NCBI GenBank assembly: GCA_958453305.1
Contig: CAUDXH010000007.1
Coordinates: forward strand, 25,195-89,194
Reading direction: 5' to 3'
Origin: an uncultured Bacteroides sp.
GTDB taxonomy: Bacteria; Bacteroidota; Bacteroidia; Bacteroidales; Bacteroidaceae
Length of the DNA: 64,000 bases
Below, piece by piece: positions 35,494 to 45,659 of the stretch; within the stretch, counting starts at the first letter, position 1; each line of letters opens with the position of its first letter. The notes beneath the pieces were generated by a model. It ran no database searches. It worked only from the letters and a program-made list of their open reading frames with translations, and was not told the DNA's origin. Both the position numbers and the translations under genes were made by a program.

Positions 35494-36183
35494 ATGAAAA
35501 AACTAATTTTATTCGTGTTCTTTTGCTGCACATTTGCAGTGAGTGCCATGGCACAGTTGAATCTTCAGTTGCACTATGATTTGGGACGTGCGCTTTATAA
35601 CTCGTTGGATGGTCGTCCTTGGGTGACTACTACAGTGGAAATGTTTAAGGCTGACAAATGGGGAAGTACCTATTTCTTTGTAGATATGGATTATACCGAT
35701 AAAGGAGTGGACTGTGCATATTGGGAGATAGGTCGTGACTTGAAATTCTGGAAAGCACCTTTTGCTGCTCATGTGGAGTATAACGGAGGGTTGAATTATA
35801 TCAACAATGCGTTCTTGGGTGGTGTGTCATATAATTGGAATAACGCAGACTTTTCGCGTGTGTTCGGGCTGCAGGTCTTATATAAGTATATTCAGAAGAA
35901 TGAAAAACCGCATAACTTCCAGCTTACCGGTACATGGACACTTCATTTCGATGAAGGGAAATATACATTCAGCGGATTTATGGATTTCTGGCGTGAGAAA
36001 CATAACGGACATGATTTTATTTTCATGAGTGAACCGCAGTTCTGGGTGAATCTGAATAAATTCAAACATGTGAACGATGAGTTTAACCTGAGCGTGGGAA
36101 CAGAGTGTGAGTTGAGTACAAACTTTGCTATGCGTAATGGATTCTATTGTATTCCTACCTTAGCAATGAAATGGACGTTCTGA
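35494..36183 (+). CDS. DUF5020 outer-membrane protein (Tsx-like nucleoside channel)
   Basis: The 229-aa product has a cleavable signal peptide (MKKLILFVFFCCTFAVSAMA). Alternating beta strands rich in aromatic girdle residues follow, ending in MKWTF, as expected for a C-terminal outer-membrane barrel strand. It fits DUF5020, a family related to the nucleoside-specific channel Tsx. Its stop codon overlaps the start of an inner-membrane purine permease (TGATG), which supports a role in purine or nucleoside entry through the outer membrane. That role is inferred. Confidence 0.8.
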   Translation: MKKLILFVFFCCTFAVSAMAQLNLQLHYDLGRALYNSLDGRPWVTTTVEMFKADKWGSTYFFVDMDYTDKGVDCAYWEIGRDLKFWKAPFAAHVEYNGGLNYINNAFLGGVSYNWNNADFSRVFGLQVLYKYIQKNEKPHNFQLTGTWTLHFDEGKYTFSGFMDFWREKHNGHDFIFMSEPQFWVNLNKFKHVNDEFNLSVGTECELSTNFAMRNGFYCIPTLAMKWTF

Positions 36184-37481
36184 TGAAAAAGGGAATGCTT
36201 GAAAAATTATTCGGCTTTGACCGGAATGTGACTCGGGTACGTACGGAAGTGATGGCGGGAATTACTACGTTCCTGACCATGGCTTATATCTTGGCTGTCA
36301 ATCCGAACATTTTGAGTGCGGCGGGTATGGATAAGGGGGCGTTGTTTACCACGACGGCTGTTGCATCGGCTTTTGCTACGCTGCTGATGGCTTTTTATGC
36401 GAAGTTACCTTTCGGACTGGCACCGGGTATGGGGCTGAATGCGTTTTTTGCTTATACGGTCTGCCTTACGCTGGGCTATTCCTGGCAGTTTGCCTTGACA
36501 GCTGTGTTGCTGGAGGGATTGATATTTATCATCTTGACAGTGACCAATTTGCGTGAGAAGATTGTAGATGCTTTGCCGGTGACCTTGAAAAATGCGATAG
36601 GAGCCGGTATCGGTTTGTTTATTGCTTTTCTGGGACTGCAGAATGCCGGGGTCATTGTAAACAATGATGCAACGCTGGTTGGCTTGGGACAGATTACTTC
36701 TGGTTCGGCTTTGCTGGCGCTGATAGGTTTGCTGATAACTTCTGTGCTGCTGGTGAGACGCATGCGCGGGGCTTTGCTGTTTGGGATTCTGCTCACTACG
36801 CTGGTGGGTATTCCGATGGGAGTGACACACATGGATGCGGTGGTGAGTATGCCGCCCTCCATTGAACCGATTTTCTTTAAGTTTGAATGGGAGCATATTT
36901 TTACAAAAGAAATGCTGATTGTGGTATTTACGTTTTTATTTGTAGATATGTTTGATACCATCGGTACGCTGGTGGGAGTGACTACCAAGGCAGGTATGAT
37001 GACAAAAGACGGTAAAATACCTCATTTGAAGCAGGCTTTTCTGGTAGATGCGTTTGGAACAACCATAGGTGCGGCTCTGGGTACCAGTACCATTACTACC
37101 TTTGTGGAAAGTGCATCGGGAGTTGGAGAAGGTGGACGGAGCGGATTAACGGCATTTGTTACGGCTATCTGCTTCCTGTTGGCTTTGTTTCTGGCTCCTT
37201 TCTTCTTGGCTGTGCCGGGGGCGGCTACGGCTCCAGTCTTGATTCTGGTGGGGCTGATGATGATGTCGTCGGTAAAGAAGGTTGATTTTACCGATTATTC
37301 GGAGTCGATTCCGGCTTTTCTCTGCATCATTTTCATGCCTCTGGCTTACAGCATCTCAGATGGTATCGTGCTGGGGCTGATCAGTTATGTATTGATTAAC
37401 CTGCTTTGCGGGAAACGTGAAAAACTGACTCCCGGCATGTGTCTGCTGGCTGCGGTTTTTGTCTTGAAATTTTTTATCTGA
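36183..37481 (+). CDS. NCS2-family purine permease (AzgA/adenine-type)
   Basis: The 432-aa membrane protein starts at ATG 36183, whose first base is the last base of the preceding stop (TGATG). The frame extends slightly into the upstream gene. About 12-14 helices are expected. Family signatures include MAGITTFLTMAYILAVNP near the start, GLAPGMGLNAFFAYTVC and VDMFDTIGTLVGVTTKAGM with GTSTITTFVESASGVGEGGR, typical of AzgA-like guanine/hypoxanthine/adenine:H+ symporters. Together with DUF5020 it makes a two-membrane purine uptake pair. Confidence 0.93.
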   Translation: MKKGMLEKLFGFDRNVTRVRTEVMAGITTFLTMAYILAVNPNILSAAGMDKGALFTTTAVASAFATLLMAFYAKLPFGLAPGMGLNAFFAYTVCLTLGYSWQFALTAVLLEGLIFIILTVTNLREKIVDALPVTLKNAIGAGIGLFIAFLGLQNAGVIVNNDATLVGLGQITSGSALLALIGLLITSVLLVRRMRGALLFGILLTTLVGIPMGVTHMDAVVSMPPSIEPIFFKFEWEHIFTKEMLIVVFTFLFVDMFDTIGTLVGVTTKAGMMTKDGKIPHLKQAFLVDAFGTTIGAALGTSTITTFVESASGVGEGGRSGLTAFVTAICFLLALFLAPFFLAVPGAATAPVLILVGLMMMSSVKKVDFTDYSESIPAFLCIIFMPLAYSISDGIVLGLISYVLINLLCGKREKLTPGMCLLAAVFVLKFFI

Positions 37482-37536
37482 CGATAAGGTTGGAGAGTAG
37501 CATGGTTGAACAAACCTTGTGACTCTTGCAGATGCC

Positions 37537-37611
37537 AAACAAGCTTTAACTCATCTGGGTATTCTCCGCTTGCTTGAAAGCTGGAGTTGTCAAGAGAGTT
37601 AAAGCTTGTTT
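37537..37611. terminator. Large inverted repeat between convergent genes (probable bidirectional terminator)
   Basis: The perfect 16-bp arms AAACAAGCTTTAACTC (37537-37552) and GAGTTAAAGCTTGTTT (37596-37611) flank 43 nt that contain a smaller CTCC/GGAG hairpin. It lies between the permease and the methylmalonyl-CoA mutase gene, which end towards each other. Confidence 0.6.
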
Positions 37612-37639
37612 CTTTAAATTGGCTATTGAGCGGGGTTCT

Positions 37640-39793
37640 TTATTCTTCTGCAGTATCAAGTAAAAGTTCCATTACCTGACAAGCTGATTTGGCAACCGAA
37701 GTACCGGGACCAAAGATAGCCATGACTCCTGCCTTATATAAGAAATCATAATCTTGGGCAGGGATGACTCCTCCGGCAAAGACTAAGATGTCTTCACGTC
37801 CCAATCGCTTCAATTCTTCTATAATCTGCGGAACCAATGTCTTATGTCCGGCTGCAAGTGAAGAAACACCAACTGCATGCACGTCATTTTCTACTGCTTC
37901 ACGCGCTGCTTCTTCCGGAGTTTGGAACAAAGGTCCCATATCTACATCGAATCCACAGTCGGCGAATCCGGTTGCTACAACTTTTGCACCTCGGTCGTGT
38001 CCGTCCTGTCCCATTTTGGCAATCATGACACGCGGACGCCGTCCTTCTTTTTTCGCAAATTGTTCGGTCAGTTCGCAAGCTTTTGCGAAATCTGCATCTT
38101 TTTTACTTTCTGATGAATACACGCCTGATATCGTTCTGATTACTGCTTTATATCGTCCGACTACTGCTTCGCAAGCATCGGATATTTCTCCTAAGGTGGC
38201 TCGTACATGGGCAGCTTCTACGGCTAACTCCAGTAAGTTGCCTTTTCCGGTTTTTACACATTCAGTAATGGCTGCCAAAGCCTTATCAACTTCTTCCTGA
38301 TTACGTCCTTCTTTTAACCGGCGCAGGTTCTCCACTTGTTCCTGACGAACAGCGGTGTTGTCTACTTCCAGAATATCAATCGGATCTTCTTTTTCCAAGC
38401 GATACTTGTTGGTACCCACAATGGTTTGTTCACCTGAGTCTATGCGTGCCTGGGTGCGTGCGGCTGCCTCTTCGATACGCATTTTAGGAATACCGGTTTC
38501 AATTGCTTTAGCCATACCGCCCAGACGTTCGATTTCCTGGATATGCTCCCAGGCGCGATGAGCCAGTTCGTTGGTCAGTGATTCTACATAGTAAGAACCT
38601 CCCCATGGATCTACATTCTTGCATACCTGAGTTTCTTCCTGAATATAGATTTGGGTATTACGGGCAATACGTGCAGAGAAGTCGGTGGGCAATGCGATCG
38701 CTTCATCCAAGGCATTGGTATGGAGTGACTGGGTATGCCCCAATGCTGCTGCCATCGCTTCAATACAGGTACGTCCTACATTGTTGAACGGGTCTTGCTC
38801 GGTAAGTGACCATCCGGAAGTCTGTGAGTGCGTACGAAGTGCGAGTGATTTGGGATTTTTCGGATTAAACTGTTTCACAATCTTTGCCCATAGCATACGT
38901 GCAGCACGCATTTTGGCAATTTCCATGAAGTGATTCATACCGATGGCCCAGAAGAAGGAGAGTCGGGGAGCAAAGGCATCGATATCGATACCGGCAGCCA
39001 CTCCGGCACGCAGATATTCCAGTCCGTCGGCAAGGGTATATGCCAGTTCGATGTCGGCTGTAGCCCCTGCTTCCTGCATGTGGTATCCCGAAATAGAGAT
39101 AGAGTTAAATTTAGGCATCTTTTGTGAAGTATATTCAAAGATGTCAGAAATGATTTTCATGGAGAATGCAGGCGGATAGATATACGTATTACGTACCATG
39201 AACTCTTTTAGAATATCATTTTGGATAGTTCCTGCCATTTCTTCCAGCTTGGCTCCCTGTTCCAGTCCGGCATTGATATAGAATGCCATGATGGGAAGTA
39301 CGGCTCCGTTCATGGTCATTGAAACAGACATTTTATTGAGCGGGATTCCGTCGAATAACACTTTCATGTTTTCCAGTGAGCAGATAGATACACCGGCTTT
39401 ACCCACATCGCCAACTACTCTGGGATGATTCGGGTCGTATCCGCGGTGGGTGGGAAGGTCGAATGCAACCGACAATCCTTTTTGTCCGGAAGCCAGGTTA
39501 CGGCGATAGAATGCGTTAGATTCTTCAGCGGTAGAGAATCCTGCATATTGACGGATGGTCCACGGGCGGAAGGTATACATCATAGAATAGGGACCCCGCA
39601 GATAGGGAGGAATACCTGCTGCATAATCCAGATGCTCCATGCCTTCCAGGTCTTCTTTGGTATAAACCGGTTTTACCTGAATTTGCTCAGGCGTTTTCCA
39701 GTTGGCTGTAATGCCGTTTTCTTTTTGCCACTCCATTCCGTTTTGTGGATGGAATCCGGCAAATATATCGATGTTTTTAAAATTAGGTTTCAT
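37640..39793 (-). CDS. mutB: Methylmalonyl-CoA mutase, large (catalytic) subunit
   Basis: The 717-aa adenosylcobalamin enzyme interconverts succinyl-CoA and (R)-methylmalonyl-CoA on the way to propionate. The N-terminal substrate barrel includes [20 protein letters not shown] and the [24 protein letters not shown] segment. The C-terminal B12-binding domain has DGHDRG (597-602), the DxHxxG motif whose His ligates cobalt, followed by SSLAAGH and FAGGVIP. It is 62 nt downstream of the small subunit, in the same operon. Confidence 0.97.
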   Translation of the reverse strand: MKPNFKNIDIFAGFHPQNGMEWQKENGITANWKTPEQIQVKPVYTKEDLEGMEHLDYAAGIPPYLRGPYSMMYTFRPWTIRQYAGFSTAEESNAFYRRNLASGQKGLSVAFDLPTHRGYDPNHPRVVGDVGKAGVSICSLENMKVLFDGIPLNKMSVSMTMNGAVLPIMAFYINAGLEQGAKLEEMAGTIQNDILKEFMVRNTYIYPPAFSMKIISDIFEYTSQKMPKFNSISISGYHMQEAGATADIELAYTLADGLEYLRAGVAAGIDIDAFAPRLSFFWAIGMNHFMEIAKMRAARMLWAKIVKQFNPKNPKSLALRTHSQTSGWSLTEQDPFNNVGRTCIEAMAAALGHTQSLHTNALDEAIALPTDFSARIARNTQIYIQEETQVCKNVDPWGGSYYVESLTNELAHRAWEHIQEIERLGGMAKAIETGIPKMRIEEAAARTQARIDSGEQTIVGTNKYRLEKEDPIDILEVDNTAVRQEQVENLRRLKEGRNQEEVDKALAAITECVKTGKGNLLELAVEAAHVRATLGEISDACEAVVGRYKAVIRTISGVYSSESKKDADFAKACELTEQFAKKEGRRPRVMIAKMGQDGHDRGAKVVATGFADCGFDVDMGPLFQTPEEAAREAVENDVHAVGVSSLAAGHKTLVPQIIEELKRLGREDILVFAGGVIPAQDYDFLYKAGVMAIFGPGTSVAKSACQVMELLLDTAEE

Positions 39794-39855
39794 AGCTTTC
39801 CGTTTTTGAGCTTCAGTTTTTAAGTTTGTTGAAAGGGATTAGTCTACTCAAAAAC

Positions 39856-41721
39856 TTATAGACTTAATAACTTTTTGTTGTATTCTCGTAATGTTTCCAA
39901 TACGTTGCAACGCACGTGGATAAAGTTTTCGATGCCTGCAGCTTTTAAATCGTCCATACAAGCAGGTGCACCAGCCACAATAAACAGGGCTCTTCCGTTT
40001 ACCTCCTGGAATGCCGGGATGGCATATTCTGCATACTCGTCATCGCTGGAGCAGAGTACAATGATATCAGCTTGGGCATTGATGGCTGCCTTTACTCCTT
40101 CTTCAACAGAAGTAAATCCTAAATTATCGATTACTTCATAGCCTGCACAGGCAAGGAAGTTACAGGAGAATTGAGCACGTGCCTGGCGCATGGCAAGATT
40201 TCCGATGGTAAGCATGAATGCTTTCGGGCGTTTGCCGGAGTGTTCAGTTTGCAGGCGGAGTGATTCAAACTCGCTTGCAGCACGGTCTGTATTTAAGGTA
40301 GCAAATTCTTTTTCGCTATCCTCGTTCTTGTTACCGCAGCAACATGCAGGAGCCAAAGGAGATTTTTCACCGGCTAATTCGGTGAAATTCGGATATTGGT
40401 TGGTTCCCAGTAAGATTTCTTTGCGTTTGGAAACAGCTTCATGGCGTGCTTTGTTGCTTCCGTTTACAGCTTCCTGTATGCGACCAGCCTTGACCGCTTC
40501 TGTCATACCTCCTTCTTCTTCCACTTGCAGGAAAAGTTCCCATGCCTGTTTGGCAATAGATACAGTCAGGTTTTCAATATAATATGAACCTGCAGCCGGG
40601 TCAACAATACGGTTTAGATGCGCTTCTTCTTTCAATAACAGCTGCTGGTTGCGTGCGATGCGTTCTGAAAACTCGTTGGGAGTCTCATAAGCCTGGTCAA
40701 ACGGAGTGACGGTCATGGAGTTAACTCCCGCAAGGGCAGCACTCATGGCTTCAGTCTGTGTGCGTAACAGGTTGACGTGTGCATCAAACAGGGTGAGATT
40801 GAAATGAGAAGTTTCGGCATGCGCAATCATCTGGCAGGCACACGGGCATGAAGGTTTATATTCATTGACTATTTGAGCCCATAATAAGCGTGCTGCTCTA
40901 AATTTGGCAATCTCCATGAAATAGTTTGAGCTGATGCCGAAGTTGAATTTTATTTTCTGTGCTGCAGTATCCACCGGAACTCCAGCTTCGGTCATGCAAG
41001 CCAGATATTGATTTCCCCAAGCTAATGCATATCCTAATTCCTGATAGATATAAGCTCCTGCATTATTCAGTTGGAGGGAGTTGACAGCGATACATCGGAA
41101 AGAAGGATAAGGAGCCAGAATTTCAATTAATTCTTTAGCTGTAGGGATGAGTTCGCTGCGGTCTTTTCCTTTCTTCAGCATTTTCCCGATGGGGTCGAAG
41201 TTGAATGAGCCTTTCAGCTTTTCGGGAGCATATCCTTTTTCTTTGAAATATTGAGTTACGAATCGGGCTAATTTAATGGTTTGCCGCTGGCAAGTCTTGA
41301 AGTTGAGTTCAATACATTCACAGCAAATGTCTTTTAGCAAAGTGTGTATAAAATCTTCACTTACGTCTTTCCCTTTTATTTTGAATTCCAAGGAGTCAAT
41401 GCCCTTGTTCAGTAAATCTAATGCTTTGGCATTGGCTTCTTCCGGATTTTCTACCCGGATGTCTTGGCGGATAAACCAGGTGTTATCATTTTTTTTATTG
41501 CCACGTAGGTAGGGGAATTGTCCCGGAAGCCCTTCAGTAGTTTTTAATCCTTCCAAGTCTTCCCGGCGGTAGAAAGGTTTTACTTTAAACCCTTCATTGG
41601 TTTTCCATACCAGCCTTTTTTCATAATCCGCTCCTTTCAGATCCACTGTAATTTTGTCCATCCATTCTTGGGTGGATACGGCGGGGAAATCGGAGAAGAG
41701 GGTCTCTTTACTATCTGCCAT
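39856..41721 (-). CDS. mutA: Methylmalonyl-CoA mutase, small subunit
   Basis: The 621-aa non-catalytic partner is homologous to MutB throughout, with FIRQDIRVENPEEANAKALD at the front and PNEFSERIARNQQLLLKEEA in the barrel. In the position of the cobalt-binding DxHxxG motif it has GNLAMRQARAQF instead, so it cannot bind B12. This is the normal state of this subunit. It is transcribed first, from a minus-strand TATATTTG box at 41791-41784. Confidence 0.96.
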   Translation of the reverse strand: MADSKETLFSDFPAVSTQEWMDKITVDLKGADYEKRLVWKTNEGFKVKPFYRREDLEGLKTTEGLPGQFPYLRGNKKNDNTWFIRQDIRVENPEEANAKALDLLNKGIDSLEFKIKGKDVSEDFIHTLLKDICCECIELNFKTCQRQTIKLARFVTQYFKEKGYAPEKLKGSFNFDPIGKMLKKGKDRSELIPTAKELIEILAPYPSFRCIAVNSLQLNNAGAYIYQELGYALAWGNQYLACMTEAGVPVDTAAQKIKFNFGISSNYFMEIAKFRAARLLWAQIVNEYKPSCPCACQMIAHAETSHFNLTLFDAHVNLLRTQTEAMSAALAGVNSMTVTPFDQAYETPNEFSERIARNQQLLLKEEAHLNRIVDPAAGSYYIENLTVSIAKQAWELFLQVEEEGGMTEAVKAGRIQEAVNGSNKARHEAVSKRKEILLGTNQYPNFTELAGEKSPLAPACCCGNKNEDSEKEFATLNTDRAASEFESLRLQTEHSGKRPKAFMLTIGNLAMRQARAQFSCNFLACAGYEVIDNLGFTSVEEGVKAAINAQADIIVLCSSDDEYAEYAIPAFQEVNGRALFIVAGAPACMDDLKAAGIENFIHVRCNVLETLREYNKKLLSL

Positions 41722-41783
41722 AGTTGATAAGTGTTTTTGTTGATATTTAGATTCAGTTGCTTCGGTTCGGAAGCCTACAATGG

Positions 41784-41791
41784 CAAATATA
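41784..41791 (-). promoter_or_regulatory. -7 box of the mutA-mutB promoter
   Basis: TATATTTG on the minus strand. I found no cobalamin-riboswitch-like structure in the short leader. Confidence 0.5.
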
Positions 41792-41859
41792 CAAATTTCT
41801 TCTTAGGTTGTATCTTTTGGTATGTGAAAAAACGACAAATTGTCAGTCCTTATTCCAGG

Positions 41860-41903
41860 AACAGCAGCCTCGGTTTTCTTCCAAGAAAACCGAGGCTGCT
41901 GTT
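41860..41903 (-). terminator. Perfect long hairpin at the end of the export operon
   Basis: The 21-nt arms AACAGCAGCCTCGGTTTTCTT and its exact complement (41883-41903) are separated by CC. The T run behind it is poor, so it may act as an mRNA 3' stabiliser as well as a terminator. Confidence 0.6.
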
Positions 41904-41913
41904 CTTGGGAGAA

Positions 41914-43242
41914 TCAGTATAAGGGAATTCCTTTATAAAAATCAAGTATTTTGGTCCGGAACAGATAATCGTATTTTGCTTGGATGCGGTCGGATACGGC
42001 TTTCATCCATGCGGTACGTGCTTCGTTATATTCTGTGGCATTGGCTTTTCCGCTGCTGTATTTTTCTTTCATTAGCTCAAATGATGCCTGGGCTGCCTGA
42101 TCGGCTGTCTGGCTGCTTTGGTATTGGCTTCCGGCACTTACGGCATTGTAATAGGCTTGCTGGATTTCTTTATAGAGTACTTTTTTGCTGTCTTCCAGCT
42201 GCCAGTTGAGGATGTTCTGCTGTACCCGGGCATTGCGGACCCGGTTTCGGGTAGCGAACCGGTTGAACAGCGGAACGCTGAGCGAGAAGCCGATGTATTG
42301 GCTGAAGTTGTCGCGCAGCTGTGAACTGAAGCTGTGATTCGCTTGCCCTGATACATTAAAGTAATTGGTGCTGAGTCCTGCTCCGAAACTCAGTTGCGGG
42401 TAATAGGCACTTTGGGCAATACGGATGTTGCGAGCGGCTCCCTCCAGCCGGTATCGGGCTGCTTTAATGGACGGTTTGTTCCGGATAGCTTCGCTGTAGA
42501 TGTCTTCCGGAGCCGTCAGTTCTTTGATGAAAGACGATTCATCTGCTTCGGGAAAAACAATTTGAAAATTTTCCGGCGAAGGCAGTTCTAAGAGTTGGCT
42601 CAGTTCAAGTAATGCCAGCTGATAGTTGTTTTGGGCTTGAACAGCCGACAGTTCATCTTGAGCCACCCGTGACTGGGCTTCAAGCCATTCGGCTTTTGAT
42701 GCTTTCCCGTTTTCAAAGAAAGCTTCTTTTTGCCGCAGCATTTCCTTGCTCAGCAAGACTTGCTCTTGAGCCACTTTGTTAAGTTCTTCATTAAATAATA
42801 CCTGTAGAAAAGAAGACGTAACTTGAATGCTGATATCTTCTTTTGCCTTATTTAAGTCTTCAGTCGCAGCTTTCAGATTGAGTCTGGAGAGTGCAATGGT
42901 ATTAGGAATCTGCATACCGGTAAATAAAGGAATGTTTGTGGTGAGATTTAATCCTGTATTTTGTGTATTCAGACTGCGGTACGTGTTATCCGACTGAAGG
43001 CTTCGTCCGAAATTGAATGTGTGAGAAGCATTTCCGTTCAGGTTGGGCAAGCGGCTCCATTTGGCCGTATGGAGTTCGATTTCATTTTGCTCACGTACAG
43101 ATTCCTGTTGCTTGATTGTCAAATTGTGTTCAATCGCATAGTCAATGCATTGCTTTAAGCTCCATGCCTGCTGAGCATGAGCCGTGAAGTTTCCCATGAC
43201 GAGAGGGAGGCACAGGGCTATTATATTCTTCAGGTTATTCAT
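41914..43242 (-). CDS. TolC-family outer-membrane efflux protein
   Basis: The 442-aa product has a signal peptide ending NFTAHAQ. Two repeated halves each have long coiled-coil helices (for example VASSFLQVLFNEELNKVAQE-like and KVLYKEIQQAYYNAVSAG) plus short barrel strands. It forms the outer-membrane duct for the export system encoded upstream. It is the last of five genes and begins 3 nt after the adaptor gene ends. Confidence 0.93.
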   Translation of the reverse strand: MNNLKNIIALCLPLVMGNFTAHAQQAWSLKQCIDYAIEHNLTIKQQESVREQNEIELHTAKWSRLPNLNGNASHTFNFGRSLQSDNTYRSLNTQNTGLNLTTNIPLFTGMQIPNTIALSRLNLKAATEDLNKAKEDISIQVTSSFLQVLFNEELNKVAQEQVLLSKEMLRQKEAFFENGKASKAEWLEAQSRVAQDELSAVQAQNNYQLALLELSQLLELPSPENFQIVFPEADESSFIKELTAPEDIYSEAIRNKPSIKAARYRLEGAARNIRIAQSAYYPQLSFGAGLSTNYFNVSGQANHSFSSQLRDNFSQYIGFSLSVPLFNRFATRNRVRNARVQQNILNWQLEDSKKVLYKEIQQAYYNAVSAGSQYQSSQTADQAAQASFELMKEKYSSGKANATEYNEARTAWMKAVSDRIQAKYDYLFRTKILDFYKGIPLY

Positions 43243-43245
43243 GAC

Positions 43246-44343
43246 TTATTCTTCTTTTTTCATTCCGCGTACAAAGTTTCCGGGCTGGAGACCTTGTTTG
43301 ATTTCTATTTTTATGCCGTCGCTGATACCTACCGTAACAGGGATACGCTTGAACTGCTGTGAAGGGACGCTGTCAGTAAGTACGTGTACAAAAGCCGAAT
43401 CTCCCTTAAACTCAATGGCACTTTCGGGTACTGTCAAAACGTGGCTGGCACGCTGCAATACGATTTCAGCATTGGCGCTATAGCCTGACCGGACGGTTAC
43501 GCTGTCGGGTATCTGGATAGCTGCTTTGATTTCAAACTGGTTTGCTCCATTGTTTTCTATGCTTTTCGGTGAGATGTATTCAAGGTTGGCATCAAACTTC
43601 ATGTTTTGCAGTGCTCCCAAGGTGATTTTTACGGGCATGCCTTCATGAATGCGTCCCACTTCGGTTTCGTCTACATTCCCGCGGAAAATCAAGTCGCTCA
43701 TATCGGCCACGGTCGCAATGGTGGTTCCGTCATTAAAGGTGTTGCTCATGATAACCGAGTTACCTTCCTTGATGGGAACATCCAGAATCAGTCCGTTAAT
43801 TGTTGAGCGGATCAGGGTGCTGCTAAACGATGCGCTGCTTTGGGTAATTCCCTCCTTTACAATTTCCAGATTATCTTTGGCAGCCTGTAATTCTTCTCTC
43901 GCCTGTTTGGCAGCCAATAAGGTTTGTTCATACTCTTCGTTGCTTATTAGTTTCTTCTGATAAAGCTGTTCCATACGCTTCAGGTCTGTTTCGGCCTGCT
44001 CCCCGTTCATCTGAGCCAGGCGTACCCGGCTTTCGGCAGCATTCAGTGACCCTAACTCCGGAATCACTTTCACCTTAGCTATGACCTCTCCTTTTTTTAC
44101 GGTTTGTCCGGCTTCTTTATATACTTCGGCTATGATTCCCGAAATCTGCGGTTTAATTTCCACCTCATCGCGCGGTTCTATTTTTCCGGTGGCTACCGTG
44201 GTTTGTATTAAATCGCCTGTTTCAGCCTTTAAAATATGATAAAGGGTTTTCTCCGGCTGCGACTTTTGGTATAAGAACACGAATGTTCCGATGAAAATCA
44301 GTGCAATACACACGAATACGATGACTTTGATGTATTTTTTCAT
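43246..44343 (-). CDS. Periplasmic adaptor subunit (MacA/HlyD-like)
   Basis: The 365-aa membrane-fusion protein has an N-terminal membrane anchor (residues about 5-25, IKVIVFVCIALIFIGTFVFL) and a lipoyl-like half motif (EIKPQISGIIAEVYKEAGQ). Then come the coiled-coil hairpin (about 95-165), a second half-motif (LILDVPIKEGNSVI) and beta-barrel/MP domains. It links the two FtsX-type permeases to TolC. It lies 64 nt after the permease gene. Confidence 0.92.
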   Translation of the reverse strand: MKKYIKVIVFVCIALIFIGTFVFLYQKSQPEKTLYHILKAETGDLIQTTVATGKIEPRDEVEIKPQISGIIAEVYKEAGQTVKKGEVIAKVKVIPELGSLNAAESRVRLAQMNGEQAETDLKRMEQLYQKKLISNEEYEQTLLAAKQAREELQAAKDNLEIVKEGITQSSASFSSTLIRSTINGLILDVPIKEGNSVIMSNTFNDGTTIATVADMSDLIFRGNVDETEVGRIHEGMPVKITLGALQNMKFDANLEYISPKSIENNGANQFEIKAAIQIPDSVTVRSGYSANAEIVLQRASHVLTVPESAIEFKGDSAFVHVLTDSVPSQQFKRIPVTVGISDGIKIEIKQGLQPGNFVRGMKKEE

Positions 44344-44407
44344 ATTTGTAGTTGATTAGTTTCTTCTCTGTTGTTTTAGGGTTACTTGTCTTTTTGTGGG
44401 ATTCGGG

Positions 44408-45652
44408 TTATTCATCTCTGATTGCTTCTATCGGCTTGATGGCCATAGCCCTGTAAGCAGGAGCCAGTCCGGCAAGCAGTCCTAAAATCATCAGCAGGAT
44501 GCAGGCTCCTACAGCTTCCCAGAATCCGATTTGAAAATGAACCGGAGCGGAAGGAGTGGAGGCAGCCGATTCAGCGACATTGAGGAGGAAGACCGCGAAG
44601 GAGATGCCCGACATGCCTGCCAGTGAGGTCAGTATCATGCTTTCAGAAAGAATCTGTTGAAGGATGTCGGATGGTCGTGCTCCGATGGCGCGGCGGATAC
44701 CGATTTCGGCAGTACGCTCTTTTACCGTTACCATCATGATGTTACTTACTCCGATTGCCCCGGCAAGCAGGGTACCTAATCCTACAATCCAGCTGAGAAT
44801 GCGGATACCCGAAAACAGATTGTCCATCATGCTGAACATGACTTCGGCATTTAATATTATCAGGGCTTGCTGGTCGTCGGGGTGAATCAGGTGGGCTTGC
44901 TTCACAACCCTTTCAACCTTCTTTTCCACCTCACTGATGGAATAGCCTTTGCGTGCGGTATAGCAAAGCAACTGTACTTTTTGTCCGAAGTTGTAGTTTT
45001 GCTGCATGGTGGTAAAGGGAATGAGAATAGAAGTTTCCGACCTTCCTTGTACGGAAATGTTTCCGATCCCTGTGCTGACCCCGATAACTTGATAGTAGAT
45101 GCCGTTAATCTCTATAAACTTGCCACACGGATTGGTTTTTTCCGGGAACAAGGTCTCATAGATACGTTTTCCTATGATGCACACCTTCCGTCGCTCTTTG
45201 ATATCAATCTCATTGAGATAGCGTCCGAAGCTAATGGCAGGCTCTTCTATTTTTCCGTATTCCGGATAAAGCCCTTTCAGAGTTCCTGATATTTTATGCT
45301 CTCCGTAAATGACATTGACGCCCCATTTGGCCAGACTCGGAGTAATGACATCTACTTCAGGTACCTGACGCTGGACGCGGGCTACGTCTTTGTTTTCCAA
45401 ATCCCATGACCGTCCCTGCTGGAAACCTTTGTAAGCTTTTCCTGTCTGGTTGGCCCCCATGAAGCCGGAATTGGTGGCAAATCCGGCAAAGTTCTGCGAC
45501 AGTTTGTCCTGCATGCCTTTCGCTCCTCCCATCAGGGCTACCAGCATGAAGATTCCCCAAAATATGCCGAAGGCAGTCAGTATGCTGCGTGTCTTGTTTC
45601 GGGTAATGGTGATGAGAATTTCCTCCCATGTATCTAAATCGACTTGTTTCAT
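44408..45652 (-). CDS. ABC transporter permease, MacB/FtsX type (second)
   Basis: The 414-aa product starts at ATG 45652 (MKQVDLDTWEEILITITRNK); the frame extends upstream into the previous gene. There is one N-terminal helix, a large periplasmic MacB_PCD domain (about 45-280), then three C-terminal helices in the FtsX domain, with VGLGTLLAGAIGVSNIMMVT and ERTAEIGIRRAIGA. It is mechanotransmission-type: it does not move substrate across the inner membrane but drives periplasmic export. It is 7 nt from the first permease. Confidence 0.92.
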   Translation of the reverse strand: MKQVDLDTWEEILITITRNKTRSILTAFGIFWGIFMLVALMGGAKGMQDKLSQNFAGFATNSGFMGANQTGKAYKGFQQGRSWDLENKDVARVQRQVPEVDVITPSLAKWGVNVIYGEHKISGTLKGLYPEYGKIEEPAISFGRYLNEIDIKERRKVCIIGKRIYETLFPEKTNPCGKFIEINGIYYQVIGVSTGIGNISVQGRSETSILIPFTTMQQNYNFGQKVQLLCYTARKGYSISEVEKKVERVVKQAHLIHPDDQQALIILNAEVMFSMMDNLFSGIRILSWIVGLGTLLAGAIGVSNIMMVTVKERTAEIGIRRAIGARPSDILQQILSESMILTSLAGMSGISFAVFLLNVAESAASTPSAPVHFQIGFWEAVGACILLMILGLLAGLAPAYRAMAIKPIEAIRDE

Positions 45653-45659
45653 ACTTTGT

